Assembly (NCBI RefSeq): GCF_030815485.1
Contig: NZ_JAUSWV010000002.1
Span: forward strand, 7,874,001 to 7,938,000
DNA: 64,000 bases
Source: Streptomyces rishiriensis
Lineage (GTDB): Bacteria > Actinomycetota > Actinomycetes > Streptomycetales > Streptomycetaceae
Reading direction: 5' to 3'
In this document: positions 16,360 to 24,914 of the stretch, in pieces
Layout: each line of letters starts with the position of its first letter
Position numbering within the stretch: position 1 is the stretch's first letter
Translations under genes and position numbers: made by a program
Notes under the pieces: generated by a model
Databases searched by the model: none
Seen by the model: only the letters and a program-made list of their open reading frames with translations
What the model was told of the DNA's origin: nothing

Positions 16360-17319
16360 ATGGATCGGATCCGGGCGGCTCGACGGGTCATCGACCCGGT
16401 GTGCCTCGCCACTCCGCTGTTTCGCTCCGGAGGGCTCGAGCAGGGCCTGGGGTGCGCGGTGAGCGTCAAGCTCGAGACGGCGAACCCGGTCCGCAGTTTC
16501 AAGGCCCGCGGTGCGGAAGTGGTCGCGAGTGGCCTCGCCGAGCACGGCAGGCGCGCGTTGGTGTGCGCGAGCGCGGGCAACCTCGGCCAGGCCCTCGCCT
16601 GGTCCGGTCGCGCTCGGGGGATCGACGTCACCGTCGTGGCGTCCCGATCCGCGCCCGCGGCCAAGCTCGAGCGGATCCGCGCGTTGGGCGCCGGCCTGGA
16701 AGTGGTGGACGGCGACTTCGAGGCGGCTCGCGAGCGAGCGGCGGCCCTCGCGCTGTCCGACGGCGTACGGCTGGTCGAGGACAGCCTGGACATCGAGACC
16801 TGCGAGGGCGCGGCGACCATCGGCCTGGAACTGGTGGACGCGGCCGTGCCGTTCGACGCGGTCCTGATCGCCCTCGGCGGTGGGGCTCTCGCCACCGGCG
16901 TGGGCCATGTGGTGAAGACCCTGGTGCCGGCGGTCGAGGTGATCTGTGTCCAGCCGCTGGGCGCACCCGCGATGACCCGCTCGTGGCGCCGACGGAGTGT
17001 CGTCACCACCGACTCGACCGACACCATCGCCGACGGCGTCGCCGGCCGGTATCCCATCCCGGCCGTCCTGGACGACCTCCTCCTGGTCGCCGACGACGCC
17101 GTCCTGGTCGAGGAGGCGTCGATCGTCGCCGGCATGAGGATGCTTCTCGACGCCGCCGGTCTCGTGGTCGAGCCGTCGGCCGCGCTCGGCGTGGCGGCGA
17201 TTCTGGAGGACCGTGACCGCTTCGCCGGCCGACATGTGGTCACGATCGTGTGCGGCAGCAACGTCGACCCGGACGCCTACCGCCGCTGGGTCGGCGCGGT
17301 TCCCGCCCCCGGAACCTGA
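16360..17319 (+). CDS. threonine/serine dehydratase-like PLP enzyme
   Basis: A 319-residue fold-type II PLP enzyme of the threonine ammonia-lyase/serine racemase group. The PLP lysine lies in RSFKARGAEV (K48), the phosphate-binding glycine loop is IALGGGALATGVGH, and ASAGNLGQALAW is the substrate loop. There is no regulatory ACT domain, so it is the short, catabolic-type form. Start ATG 16360 is preferred; GTG 16339 in the same frame is an alternative. It probably deaminates threonine or serine, or eliminates from a related hydroxy-amino acid. There are no operon partners: 200 bases upstream and 340 bases downstream are empty. Confidence 0.82.
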   Translation: MDRIRAARRVIDPVCLATPLFRSGGLEQGLGCAVSVKLETANPVRSFKARGAEVVASGLAEHGRRALVCASAGNLGQALAWSGRARGIDVTVVASRSAPAAKLERIRALGAGLEVVDGDFEAARERAAALALSDGVRLVEDSLDIETCEGAATIGLELVDAAVPFDAVLIALGGGALATGVGHVVKTLVPAVEVICVQPLGAPAMTRSWRRRSVVTTDSTDTIADGVAGRYPIPAVLDDLLLVADDAVLVEEASIVAGMRMLLDAAGLVVEPSAALGVAAILEDRDRFAGRHVVTIVCGSNVDPDAYRRWVGAVPAPGT

Positions 17320-17661
17320 CGGCCACCAGCCGAGGGCGGGACCACGCCGACCGGGACACGGACGCGGCGTGGCGCACCGCGTTCGCCCCGGACGGACGGT
17401 GAGCGACAGCGACAGCGACAGTGGCAGCGGCTGGACGGCAAGGCTGTGGAAACTGGGACGTGCCCGCCGACTTGCCACGATCTGTCGGGCGACGGCCGAC
17501 GCTCCGGCGCGGTCCCGGGCCGCTCCGTCGCATATGCCGGTGCCGGGTCGGACCTGCGCGCAGCGACGGTGGGGGGGCGGCCCGTGCGGGACGGTGTGCC
17601 AACCGCTTCACCCGGGCGTAGCGTCCTCGTAGGGGCCGATCCGGGATGGCGGAGGTGCCGT
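17320..17661. other. gene-free leader region of the SpoIIE-type phosphatase
   Basis: No gene is visible. A short run of GCGACA hexamers lies near 17403-17420. The end of the region carries the ribosome site GGAGG at 17651-17655 for the gene starting at 17662. I see no terminator or riboswitch. Confidence 0.45.
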
Positions 17662-19797
17662 GTGGTGAGCGAGGGTGATCCGGCCAGGGGCAGCGCGCAG
17701 CTGGACGCCGTCTTCGCCGAGACGGTGCGCCGGACGGGCGCGTCCATCGGCGCCCTCTACCTGCTCACCCCGGACGAGGCGCTGCTGCGGCTGGACGCGC
17801 TGTGCGGGGCGCCGGCCGAGTTCGCCGCACCGTGGACGCGGGTCTCGACCACCGCTCCGGCGCCGGTGGCCGTCGCCGTGCGTGAGGACCGCATGGTGTG
17901 GGTGGGCAGTCAGGACGAGATGGCCCGCTCCTATCCGCGCACGGCGGTGGCGCTTCCGTACCCGCTGGCGCTGGTCGCCGCGCCGGTCACGAGTGCCCGG
18001 CGCTGGGGAGCACTGCTCCTGATGTGGCCGGCCACCCGTCCGCCGTACATGACCGGCCGGGAGCGGGGTCACATCGCGGCCAGTTGCGGGCGCCTGGCCC
18101 GGCTGCTGGAGGAATTCGTCGAGTACGGAGCGCCCCCGTCCGGCGACGACGAGCCCCGTGTCGTCCCCGTCGGAACCGGCCGCAGGGCCGGGATCCCGGA
18201 GATGGCCGTCGCCGACTTCGCGGAGCGGCTGCCCGGCGGGAGCTGCGCGCTGAGCCTCGAGGGGCGGTTCACCTATGTCAGCGACGGCGCCGGTGACCTG
18301 CTGGGCTGCCCACCCGGTCGGCTGCTCGGCACCATCCCGTGGGAGTCCCTGCGCTGGCTCGACGAACCCACTTACGAGGACAGCTACCGCGCCGCGGTGA
18401 TCAGCCGCGAACCCATCTCCTTCACGGCGTGCCGCCCACCGGACCAGTGGCTGGAGTTCCACCTCTACCCGGACGACAGCGGCATCAGCGTCCGCATCAT
18501 TCCCAGCGGTGCGCAGCCCCCGCCCCTCCCGGCGCCGAGCCGGTCCCCGGGCGCGGTCACGCCCGCCCGGGCGGGCAGGCTGTACCAGCTCACCCATCTG
18601 GCCGCCGGACTGACCGAGGTCGTCGGGGTCCAGGACGTCATCGCCCTGGTCGCCGACCAGATCATGCCGGCTTTCGGCGCCCAGGGCCTGGTCCTGTCAA
18701 GCGCCGACGCCGGCCGGCTGCGGATCACCGGGCACCGCGGCTACGACCCCGACACCATCGAGCGCCTCGACGGCCTGCCCCTCGACACCGACTTCACCCC
18801 GGCCGGACGCGCCCTCAGCAGCGGCATCCCCTCGTTCTTCGCCGACCCGCAGGAGATGCTCCGTGTCTATCCCGACGCCCCGCAGGTCAGCGGGAAGCGG
18901 GCTTGGGCCTTCCTGCCGCTGATCATCTCCGGCCGGCCCGTCGGCTGCTGCGTCCTGTCCTACGACCGCCCCCACACGTTCCCGGCCGAGGAACGCGCCG
19001 TCCTGACGTCGATCGCCGGGCTCATCGCCCAGGCCCTCGACCGGGCCCGCCTCTACGACACCAAACACGAACTCGCCCACGGACTCCAGCAGGCACTGCT
19101 CCCGCGCACCCTTGCCCGGGTCGACGGCCTGCGGGTGGCCGCCCGCTACCTGCCCGCGACCCGGGGCATGGACATCGGCGGAGACTTCTACGACCTGATC
19201 CCGCTCGACGACAGCGCCGCCGCGGCCGTCATCGGCGACGTCCAGGGACACAACGTCGCCGCGGCGGCGCTGATGGGCCAGGTCCGCACCGGCGTCCACG
19301 CCCACGCGGCCCTGGGCACATCCCCCGACCAGGTCCTCTCCAGAACCAACCGGCTCCTCACCGACCTAGCCCCCGACCTTTTCACCAGCTGCCTCTACGC
19401 CCACCTCGACCTCGTCCGCCGACGCGTCACGTTGGCCAGCGCCGGCCACCCGCCGCCCCTGCTGCGCTTCCCCGACGGCGACACCCGACCCGCCGTGATC
19501 CCACCCGGCCCGCTCCTCGGAATCGACCCCGACGCCGTCTTTCCGCTGACCGAGATCCCGCTCACCCCGGGCCTGATGCTCGCCTTCTACACCGACGGCC
19601 TCGTCGAAAGACCCGGCATCGACCTCGACGAGTCCATCGCCCACCTCGCGCACCACCTCGGCCAGGCCGACGACGCGGATCTGGACCTGCTCATCGACGA
19701 GCTGCTCAGGACGGCCGGTGCGGCCGGCCAACGCACCGACGACCTCGCGGTCCTGGTGCTGCAGGACGAAGCACTGCACGCCGGTGCGAGCGACTGA
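17662..19797 (+). CDS. GAF-PAS-GAF-SpoIIE-type PP2C serine phosphatase
   Basis: A 711-residue soluble regulator of the Streptomyces RsbU/OsaC type. A GAF-like sensor spans residues of about 10-150, a PAS-like segment about 175-280 (SLEGRFTYVSDGAGDLLGC), a second GAF about 305-470, a short coiled linker (HELAHGLQQALLP), and the PP2C catalytic domain about 500-705. Metal-binding acidic residues are in GMDIGGDFYDLI, VIGDVQGHN and the C-terminal QRTDDLAVLVL. It likely dephosphorylates an anti-sigma-factor antagonist in response to a small ligand. GTG 17662 (or 17665) has GGAGG 6-10 bases upstream. No kinase domain or partner gene is next to it. Confidence 0.88.
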   Translation: MVSEGDPARGSAQLDAVFAETVRRTGASIGALYLLTPDEALLRLDALCGAPAEFAAPWTRVSTTAPAPVAVAVREDRMVWVGSQDEMARSYPRTAVALPYPLALVAAPVTSARRWGALLLMWPATRPPYMTGRERGHIAASCGRLARLLEEFVEYGAPPSGDDEPRVVPVGTGRRAGIPEMAVADFAERLPGGSCALSLEGRFTYVSDGAGDLLGCPPGRLLGTIPWESLRWLDEPTYEDSYRAAVISREPISFTACRPPDQWLEFHLYPDDSGISVRIIPSGAQPPPLPAPSRSPGAVTPARAGRLYQLTHLAAGLTEVVGVQDVIALVADQIMPAFGAQGLVLSSADAGRLRITGHRGYDPDTIERLDGLPLDTDFTPAGRALSSGIPSFFADPQEMLRVYPDAPQVSGKRAWAFLPLIISGRPVGCCVLSYDRPHTFPAEERAVLTSIAGLIAQALDRARLYDTKHELAHGLQQALLPRTLARVDGLRVAARYLPATRGMDIGGDFYDLIPLDDSAAAAVIGDVQGHNVAAAALMGQVRTGVHAHAALGTSPDQVLSRTNRLLTDLAPDLFTSCLYAHLDLVRRRVTLASAGHPPPLLRFPDGDTRPAVIPPGPLLGIDPDAVFPLTEIPLTPGLMLAFYTDGLVERPGIDLDESIAHLAHHLGQADDADLDLLIDELLRTAGAAGQRTDDLAVLVLQDEALHAGASD

Positions 19798-19860
19798 CAC
19801 CAGCGGCGGTACGAGGTGCCCTTCGCGCTTCGGGCGGACCCGCCGGGGGAACTCGGCCAC

Positions 19861-19923
19861 CCGAACGACCCGAACGACCCGAACGACCCGAACGACCCGA
19901 ACGACCCGAACGACCCGAACGAC
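19861..19923. repeat. seven tandem copies of CCGAACGAC
   Basis: Seven perfect 9-base units lie in the 186-base gap between the phosphatase gene and the small ORF at 19984. Copy number in perfect 9-mers often varies between strains. If translated in the frame of the following small ORF they would read Asn-Asp-Pro repeats, but no ribosome site supports a start upstream of them. Confidence 0.85.
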
Positions 19924-19983
19924 GTGTCGAGGCGCGTGACGTGTCGGCCCGTACGACCTGCCGAGCGAGCGAGGTGCCCGCAG

Positions 19984-20172
19984 ATGTCCCCTCCACAGCA
20001 ACCGGAGCAGCGGCGCAGCGGAAAGGGCGGTGCGACCCCGCAGAGAAGCGCCGAACTCACCGCAGAACCGTCCGGGTCCAAACGCGATGCCGCCCATGGC
20101 ACGGACAAGGGCGCCCAGGGCGGCGGGGAAGGTGGCGGGGTACCGCCGGAGCAGCGTGCCGAGCACCCCTGA
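19984..20172 (+). CDS. small hydrophilic protein upstream of the SDR gene
   Basis: A 62-residue, strongly hydrophilic, glycine/glutamine/proline-rich frame (starting SPPQQPEQRRSGKGG and ending GGGVPPEQRAEHP). GAGGTG lies about 10 bases before the ATG, and its end overlaps the start of the SDR gene at 20156 by 17 bases, as in a coupled pair. Small disordered proteins of this composition are common before SDR genes in Streptomyces in my recollection, but I cannot assign a function. It could also be chance. Confidence 0.45.
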   Translation: MSPPQQPEQRRSGKGGATPQRSAELTAEPSGSKRDAAHGTDKGAQGGGEGGGVPPEQRAEHP

Positions 20173-20971
20173 CCCGGAGCGCGCCACTCCCGTCGCGCTG
20201 ATCACCGGATCCGATTCCGGGATCGGCAGGGCCACCGCGGTCCGGCTGGCCGAAGCCGGCCTGGACATCGGCGTCACCTGGCACCGCGACCGGTCGGGGG
20301 CGCAGCGCACGGCGGACGAAGTGCGAAGGGCGGGGCGCCGCGCCGAGATCGAGCAGCTGGACCTCACCCGTCTGCCGGAGGCCGCCGACGCCGTGGACCG
20401 CCTGGCCGAGCGGCTCGGCAGGCTCGACGTGCTGGTCAACAACTCGGGGACCGGCACCATGACGCCGTTCCTGGAGTTGGACCTCGCCACCGTGCGCGAG
20501 GTCGTCGACGTCGATCTGGTGGGGCCCTTCCTGTGCTCTCAGCGCGCTGCCCGCCACATGATCGCGCAAGGTGACGGCGGCCGGATCGTCAACGTCACCA
20601 GCGTCCACGAGCATCAGCCGCGTGTGGGGGCGGCCCCGTACTGCGCCGCCAAGGGCGGTCTCGGGCTGCTCACCCAGGTCATGGCGCTCGAACTGGCCGA
20701 GTACGGGATCACCGTCAATTCAGTCGCTCCCGGTGAGATCGCCACGCCGATGACCGGCCAGGAGGACACCGACGTCACCGCCGAGCGGCGGCCCGGTGTG
20801 CCGTTGGGGCGGCCCGGAGACGCCCGCGAGGTCGCGGCCGTGATCGCGTTCCTCGCGAGTCCCGACGCCTCCTACGTCACGGGCGCGTCGTGGGCGGTCG
20901 ATGGTGGCATGCTGCGGATGGGCCCGCAGGCCGGCAGCCACCTCCCCGACGACGCCTGGAGACGCCCGTGA
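20156..20971 (+). CDS. short-chain dehydrogenase/reductase
   Basis: A 271-residue classical SDR oxidoreductase. The cofactor loop TGSDSGIG is at about residues 14-21, the NNSG motif (LVNNSGTGTM) at about 98, the catalytic serine in NVTSVHEHQ and the YxxxK pair in YCAAKGG. The C-terminal VTGASWAVDGGM is the usual SDR ending. The sequence style is close to glucose 1-dehydrogenase or 3-oxoacyl reductase-like family members; the substrate is unknown. I chose GTG 20156 because GGAG lies five bases upstream and the protein then has the normal length. The stop codon falls within a set of 11-base repeats. Confidence 0.85.
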   Translation: MPSTPDPERATPVALITGSDSGIGRATAVRLAEAGLDIGVTWHRDRSGAQRTADEVRRAGRRAEIEQLDLTRLPEAADAVDRLAERLGRLDVLVNNSGTGTMTPFLELDLATVREVVDVDLVGPFLCSQRAARHMIAQGDGGRIVNVTSVHEHQPRVGAAPYCAAKGGLGLLTQVMALELAEYGITVNSVAPGEIATPMTGQEDTDVTAERRPGVPLGRPGDAREVAAVIAFLASPDASYVTGASWAVDGGMLRMGPQAGSHLPDDAWRRP

Positions 20972-20991
20972 GACGCCCGTGAGACGCCCGT
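20959..20991. repeat. three tandem copies of GAGACGCCCGT
   Basis: Three perfect 11-base units span the stop codon of the SDR gene (TGA at 20969-20971), so slippage here would change the distal untranslated region but not the protein. Confidence 0.8.
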
Positions 20992-21080
20992 GAGCCCAGT
21001 GGTCGGACCTGCCGCCCGTCTCCGGCCTGGCCGATCCGGGTTCGGCGGCCGGGCCGGAAGCCGGGCGGTGCGGTGGGGAC

Positions 21081-21128
21081 GGGCGGACGGCCCGTGACGT
21101 CGGTGGGCCGGGCGGACGGCCCGTGACG
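21081..21128. repeat. 19-bp direct repeat GGGCGGACGGCCCGTGACG
   Basis: Two perfect copies start at 21081 and 21110, with 10 bases between them, in the gap between the convergent SDR and ThDP-enzyme genes. No function is apparent. Confidence 0.7.
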
Positions 21129-21135
21129 GCGCTGC

Positions 21136-21159
21136 TCGGTTCGGTGCGCACCGAACCGA
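21136..21159. terminator. 24-bp perfect palindrome between convergent genes
   Basis: The sequence is perfectly self-complementary around GGTTCGGTGC|GCACCGAACC with two more pairs on each side. It lies 37 bases past the stop of the minus-strand ThDP-enzyme gene and between convergent genes, so a shared terminator is the simplest reading. A dimeric-protein binding site is the alternative. Confidence 0.45.
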
Positions 21160-21195
21160 TCAGCGCGCACATCGCGGAGTGTCGTGCCGGTCGCG

Positions 21196-23040
21196 TCAGT
21201 TGTTCCGTTCGGTGCTGTCGTGAGGCCCGGCGCCCGGGCGGTCGTCGCGGTGCCGGCGGCCCGGCAGCATCTCCTGCACCTTGGCCTTCAGGCCCTGCCT
21301 GACCATGGAGCCCCGGTCGCTGTCACCGTGCAGGATCGCGGACGCGGCGGCCTCGATCTGGTCCAGGGACGCGTGCGGCGGGATCGGCGGGACGGCCGGG
21401 TCGGTGCGGAAGTCGATGACGAAGGGCCGGTCGGCGGCGAGCGCCCGGTCCCAGGCCGCCTCGACCTGCTCGGGCTTCTCCACCCGGACGCCGTCCAGAC
21501 CGATGCGCCGGGCGATCTCCGCATAGGGCAGATCCGGGATGGCCTGCGACTCCTCGAACTGCGGGGCGCCGGACATGGCCCGCATCTCCCAGGTGACCTG
21601 GTTGAGGTCCCCGTTGTTCAGCACCGCCACGATCAGCCGCGGATCGGACCACTCGTGCCGGTACTTCGCGGCGGTGACCATCTCCATCATGCCGTTCATC
21701 TGCATCGCCCCATCACCCACCAGCGCGATGGCCGGCCGGTCGGGATGGGCGAACTTCGCGCCGATGGCGTACGGCACGCCCGGACCCATGGTCGCCAGTG
21801 TGCCGGACAGCGAGCCGCGCATGTGACCGCGCAGCCGCAGGTGACGGGCGTACCAGTTGGCGGCGGAACCCGAGTCCGCGGTGAGGATGACGTCGTCGGG
21901 CAGCTTGCCGTCCAAGGCGTGCACCACGTACTCGGGATTGATCGGATCGGCGTCCACGGCGGCCCGCCGCTGCATGACCTCCCACCAGCGGGAGACGTTC
22001 TTCTCGACCTTCTCCCGCCAGGCGCGCTCCTCCTTGCGGCGCAGCAGCGGCAGCAGGCGCCGGAGCGTCTCACGGGAGTCGCCGACCAGGTTCACCTCGA
22101 AGGGGTACCGCAGGCCGATCATGTGCGGGTCGATGTCGATCTGCACCGCGCGGGCCTGGTCGAGTTCCGGCATGAACTGCGTGTACGGGAAGCTGGAGCC
22201 GATCATCAGCAGGGTGTCGCACTCCTGCATGAGCTCGTACGAGGGGCGGGTCCCGAGCAGCCCGATGGACCCGGTCACATAGGGCAGGTCGTCCGGCAGG
22301 ACGTCCTTGCCCAGCAGGGCCTTCGCCACCCCCGCGCCGAGTACGTCCGCGAGCTGTTCCACCTCGGCGCGCGCACCGCGGGCGCCCTGCCCGATCAGCA
22401 CGGCGACCTTCTCGCCGGCGTTCAGCACCTCGGCCGCCCGCTCGATGTCCTCGTCGGCGGGCACCGGCGCGTAGCGGCTCAGCCCCAGGCTGGAGGGCAC
22501 CATCTTGAAGGCGTGGGTCGGCGGGCTGTAGTCCAGCTCCTGCACGTCGGCGGGCAGGATGATCGCGGTGACGGTCCGCTTGGCGTACGCGGTCCGCAGG
22601 GCGCGGTCGATGAGGTTCGGCAGCTGCTCCGGCACCATCGCCGTCTCGCAGAACTCCGAGGCGACGTCCTGGTACAGGCTGTGGAGATCCACTTCCTGCT
22701 GGTACGAGCCGCCCATGGCACTGCGGTTGGTCTGCCCGACCAGGGCCACCACGGGGACGTGGTCCAGTTTGGCGTCGTAGAGCCCGTTCAGCAGATGGAT
22801 CGCCCCCGGCCCCGAGGTGGCCGCGCACACCCCCACCTTCCCGGAGAACTTGGCGTACCCCACCGCCTGGAAGGCCGACATCTCCTCGTGCCGCGCCTGG
22901 ACGAACTTCGGCTTGTTCTCGGCTCGTCCCCAGGCCGCCAGCAGCCCGTTGATGCCGTCGCCGGCGTAGGCGAAGACATGGTCCACATCCCAGTCACGCA
23001 GCCGCTGGAGGATGTAGTCGGACACCTTCGTGCTCGCCAT
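21196..23040 (-). CDS. thiamine diphosphate-dependent pyruvate oxidase/dehydrogenase-like enzyme
   Basis: A 614-residue ThDP enzyme of the acetolactate synthase/pyruvate oxidase (PoxB) superfamily. Order: the ThDP pyrimidine-binding domain (catalytic Glu in VQARHEEMSAFQA near residue 51), the central FAD/nucleotide-binding-like domain (VAVLIGQGARGARAEVEQL), and the diphosphate-binding domain with GDGAMQMNGMMEM and the closing LNNGDLN. It probably decarboxylates pyruvate or a similar 2-oxo acid, giving acetate or an acyl product. The ATG at 23040 has GGAG six bases upstream; a longer frame runs to 23136 but is arginine-rich filler. It is not grouped with other genes. Confidence 0.85.
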   Translation of the reverse strand: MASTKVSDYILQRLRDWDVDHVFAYAGDGINGLLAAWGRAENKPKFVQARHEEMSAFQAVGYAKFSGKVGVCAATSGPGAIHLLNGLYDAKLDHVPVVALVGQTNRSAMGGSYQQEVDLHSLYQDVASEFCETAMVPEQLPNLIDRALRTAYAKRTVTAIILPADVQELDYSPPTHAFKMVPSSLGLSRYAPVPADEDIERAAEVLNAGEKVAVLIGQGARGARAEVEQLADVLGAGVAKALLGKDVLPDDLPYVTGSIGLLGTRPSYELMQECDTLLMIGSSFPYTQFMPELDQARAVQIDIDPHMIGLRYPFEVNLVGDSRETLRRLLPLLRRKEERAWREKVEKNVSRWWEVMQRRAAVDADPINPEYVVHALDGKLPDDVILTADSGSAANWYARHLRLRGHMRGSLSGTLATMGPGVPYAIGAKFAHPDRPAIALVGDGAMQMNGMMEMVTAAKYRHEWSDPRLIVAVLNNGDLNQVTWEMRAMSGAPQFEESQAIPDLPYAEIARRIGLDGVRVEKPEQVEAAWDRALAADRPFVIDFRTDPAVPPIPPHASLDQIEAAASAILHGDSDRGSMVRQGLKAKVQEMLPGRRHRDDRPGAGPHDSTERNN

Positions 23041-23241
23041 GAGAACTCCGTTTCCGGTCCTTCGTACGGGCGACCGCCCTCGACGACTCCCCGGCCGGGC
23101 CCGCCCCCGGGCGCGCGGGACGGCGGGACATCTCATGGGTAACCGTGCGGGTCCCGGGGAAACGCCGTGCTCCGGACGTCGCTCCCAGGGCTGGAAAACC
23201 CGGCCCGTTCCCGGGGCCGGGTGGAGCCCTGGACGACCAGG

Positions 23242-23427
23242 TCAGAGTGACGTGGCCGGCCAGTCGAGCGGACGCGCGCCGATGACGGCCGTCTGGAGCA
23301 TGTAGCGGTGGGCCGGGTGGGTGGGACGCGCGCCGGTGAGCTGGTGGATGCGTTCCAGCCGATAGGTCAGGGCGCGCACGCTCAGCGTGAGGCGGCGAGC
23401 GGCCTCGGCGGCCTCTTTCCCTCGCCG
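23242..23427 (-). pseudogene. C-terminal remnant of a PucR/CdaR-type regulator
   Basis: The minus strand carries 61 codons, and its main part is the helix-turn-helix end of a PucR-family regulator (EAARRLTLSVRALTYRLERI, then HQLTGARPTHPAHRYMLQTA, then VIGARPLDWPATSL and a stop). An in-frame TGA at 23428-23430 directly precedes it, there is no start codon and no ribosome site, and the usual several hundred upstream residues are missing. I read it as the broken end of a deleted gene. It lies between the ThDP-enzyme gene and the nucleotidyltransferase gene. Confidence 0.6.
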
Positions 23428-23589
23428 TCAGCCGGGACCAACGGACGCCGCTGCGAGTCTTCGCTCGTCCGCAGCCGGGTACCCGGTGTCGCACACCGGC
23501 CCGGACGAGCGCCGGTGAGGCTCGAGCAGCGCGGCGGCGAGACGGGCGTCCGGCGCCGGAGGACAGGGTCACGAGACGGAGCGACGGGC

Positions 23590-24120
23590 ATGCGAAAGGT
23601 GAACGATGCCGCCCAGGACGAGCGCGGCACAGGTCCACACCCCTCGGATCAGCCGGCCGAGGCGTTCTTCCGGCCGGTGCCGCACCGGGTGCCGGACGAT
23701 CCTCCGCCCGACCGGCACCAGGCGATCCTGGACGCGGCCAAACAAGTCGGTTCCCTGCTGAAACGGCAGGGCCACCGCTTCGCCCTCGCCGGGAGCGCGG
23801 CCGTCTACGCCCATGGCGCGTCGGGCAGCCTTCAGCACGACGCCGACTTCTGTCTCAGGCGCGATGACGCGGGCGCCGTCGCGGCCACCCTGAACGAAGC
23901 GGGGATCACCGTCGTCGAGCCGCCGGAGGACTGGTTGTGGAAGGCGAAGTGCCTCGGGCAGGACATCGACCTGCTCTTCGAACTGGCCCATGAACCGGTC
24001 ACCTCGGAGCTGCTGGACCGGGCGGTCGAGCTGCCGCTGGACTCGGTGCACATGCCGGTGCTGGCCGCCACCGACCTGCTGCGGGGCCTTCTCGCGTCGT
24101 TCTCGGAGCATCCGCCGTAG
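23590..24120 (+). CDS. nucleotidyltransferase-fold protein, possibly C-terminally truncated
   Basis: A 176-residue soluble protein with the core of a minimal nucleotidyltransferase: FALAGSAAVYAHGASG followed by LQHDADFCL gives the GS...DxD-like arrangement, and GQDIDLLFEL provides the third acidic strand. Similar proteins are annotated as nucleotidyltransferase-family or AbiEii-like; their substrates are unknown. ATG 23590 is the first start after GGAG at 10 bases. The C-terminus ends abruptly (LLASFSEHPP) in the helix where relatives usually continue for tens of residues, so it may have lost its tail. It is preceded by the PucR remnant, a sign of rearrangement. Confidence 0.6.
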   Translation: MRKVNDAAQDERGTGPHPSDQPAEAFFRPVPHRVPDDPPPDRHQAILDAAKQVGSLLKRQGHRFALAGSAAVYAHGASGSLQHDADFCLRRDDAGAVAATLNEAGITVVEPPEDWLWKAKCLGQDIDLLFELAHEPVTSELLDRAVELPLDSVHMPVLAATDLLRGLLASFSEHPP

Positions 24121-24380
24121 TGCGCCGTCGAGGCCGTGGCTGCCGGGCCGTCCGGATGCGATCGGTGCGGGGGAGGGGGCGCTGCGGTCGCGTCGTCGGC
24201 GCACCGGCCGTCGTCGCTTGAGCGCGGCCGTCGCGGCGTGAGCGCGTCGGCCGACAGAGGTTCGAGGCCGACGCCCTCTGGCGAACGCGCGTAGAACTCG
24301 GGCACCATCTCCCTGCACCGCCTGCACCGCCTGCACAGCCACCCCACAGGAAGCACGGTCGTCCGCAGGAAGGGTCCCTC

Positions 24381-24878
24381 ATGAAGTTCCGCTCCGCACT
24401 GACCGCCCTCGCGCTCGTGGTCGCCCCCGGCATCGCCGTCGTCGGCACCGCGACCGACGCCTTCGCCGCCACCAAGATCAGTCACGCCACGGCCACCTCG
24501 ATGTTCCGCGAGGTGGGGATCACCTGGTCCTCGTCCGGCAACTGCTCCGACCGCAACAACTCCACCTGTACGTCCTTCGAGCAGCTGAACCTGTCCACCG
24601 CCCAGGGCGCGCAGACGCTGAAGCGGGCCACCGGCTGCGCGCTCAACATCACCGGCGGCACGGAGACCGGCCACGCGAGCGGCACCTACTCGCACTGGAA
24701 CGGCTACAAGCTCGACTACGGCAAGAACACCTGCGTCACCAACTACATCAAGAACACCTTCACCTACATCGGCCTGCGCGGCGACGGCGCCCCGCAGTAC
24801 CGCTCGGGCTCCGGCAACATCTACGCCGACGAGGGCAACCACTGGGACGTCCTCTACTACAACTGCGGTGGCTGCTGA
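24381..24878 (+). CDS. small secreted protein resembling M15-type peptidoglycan peptidases
   Basis: A 165-residue protein with a signal peptide (KFRSALTALALVVAPGIAVV, cleavage near AFA-ATKIS). The mature part has an ordered set of possible zinc ligands: a His in TGHASGTYSHWNG, an Asp in YKLDYG, and a His in EGNHWDVLYY, the order SxHxxG...D...HxDV seen in D-Ala-D-Ala peptidases. Six cysteines in the mature part suggest disulfides, as expected outside the cell. ATG 24381 follows AGGAAGGGTC. The catalytic fit is not exact, so it could also be a binding protein. It is monocistronic. Confidence 0.5.
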   Translation: MKFRSALTALALVVAPGIAVVGTATDAFAATKISHATATSMFREVGITWSSSGNCSDRNNSTCTSFEQLNLSTAQGAQTLKRATGCALNITGGTETGHASGTYSHWNGYKLDYGKNTCVTNYIKNTFTYIGLRGDGAPQYRSGSGNIYADEGNHWDVLYYNCGGC

Positions 24879-24914
24879 GGACGTTGCCCGCGGGGCTTCA
24901 GCCAGGAGGGGCGG

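Noticed and set aside
19861..19923. Possible CRISPR array
   Set aside because: The units are 9 bases in direct tandem without spacers and no cas genes are present.
19816..19983. Translation through the 9-mer array as the start of the small protein
   Set aside because: No ribosome site precedes 19816, while ATG 19984 has GAGGTG at a fitting distance.
23308..23589. N-terminal extension of the nucleotidyltransferase to 23308
   Set aside because: The upstream part is the antisense of the PucR remnant and lacks a ribosome site; ATG 23590 gives a sensible protein.
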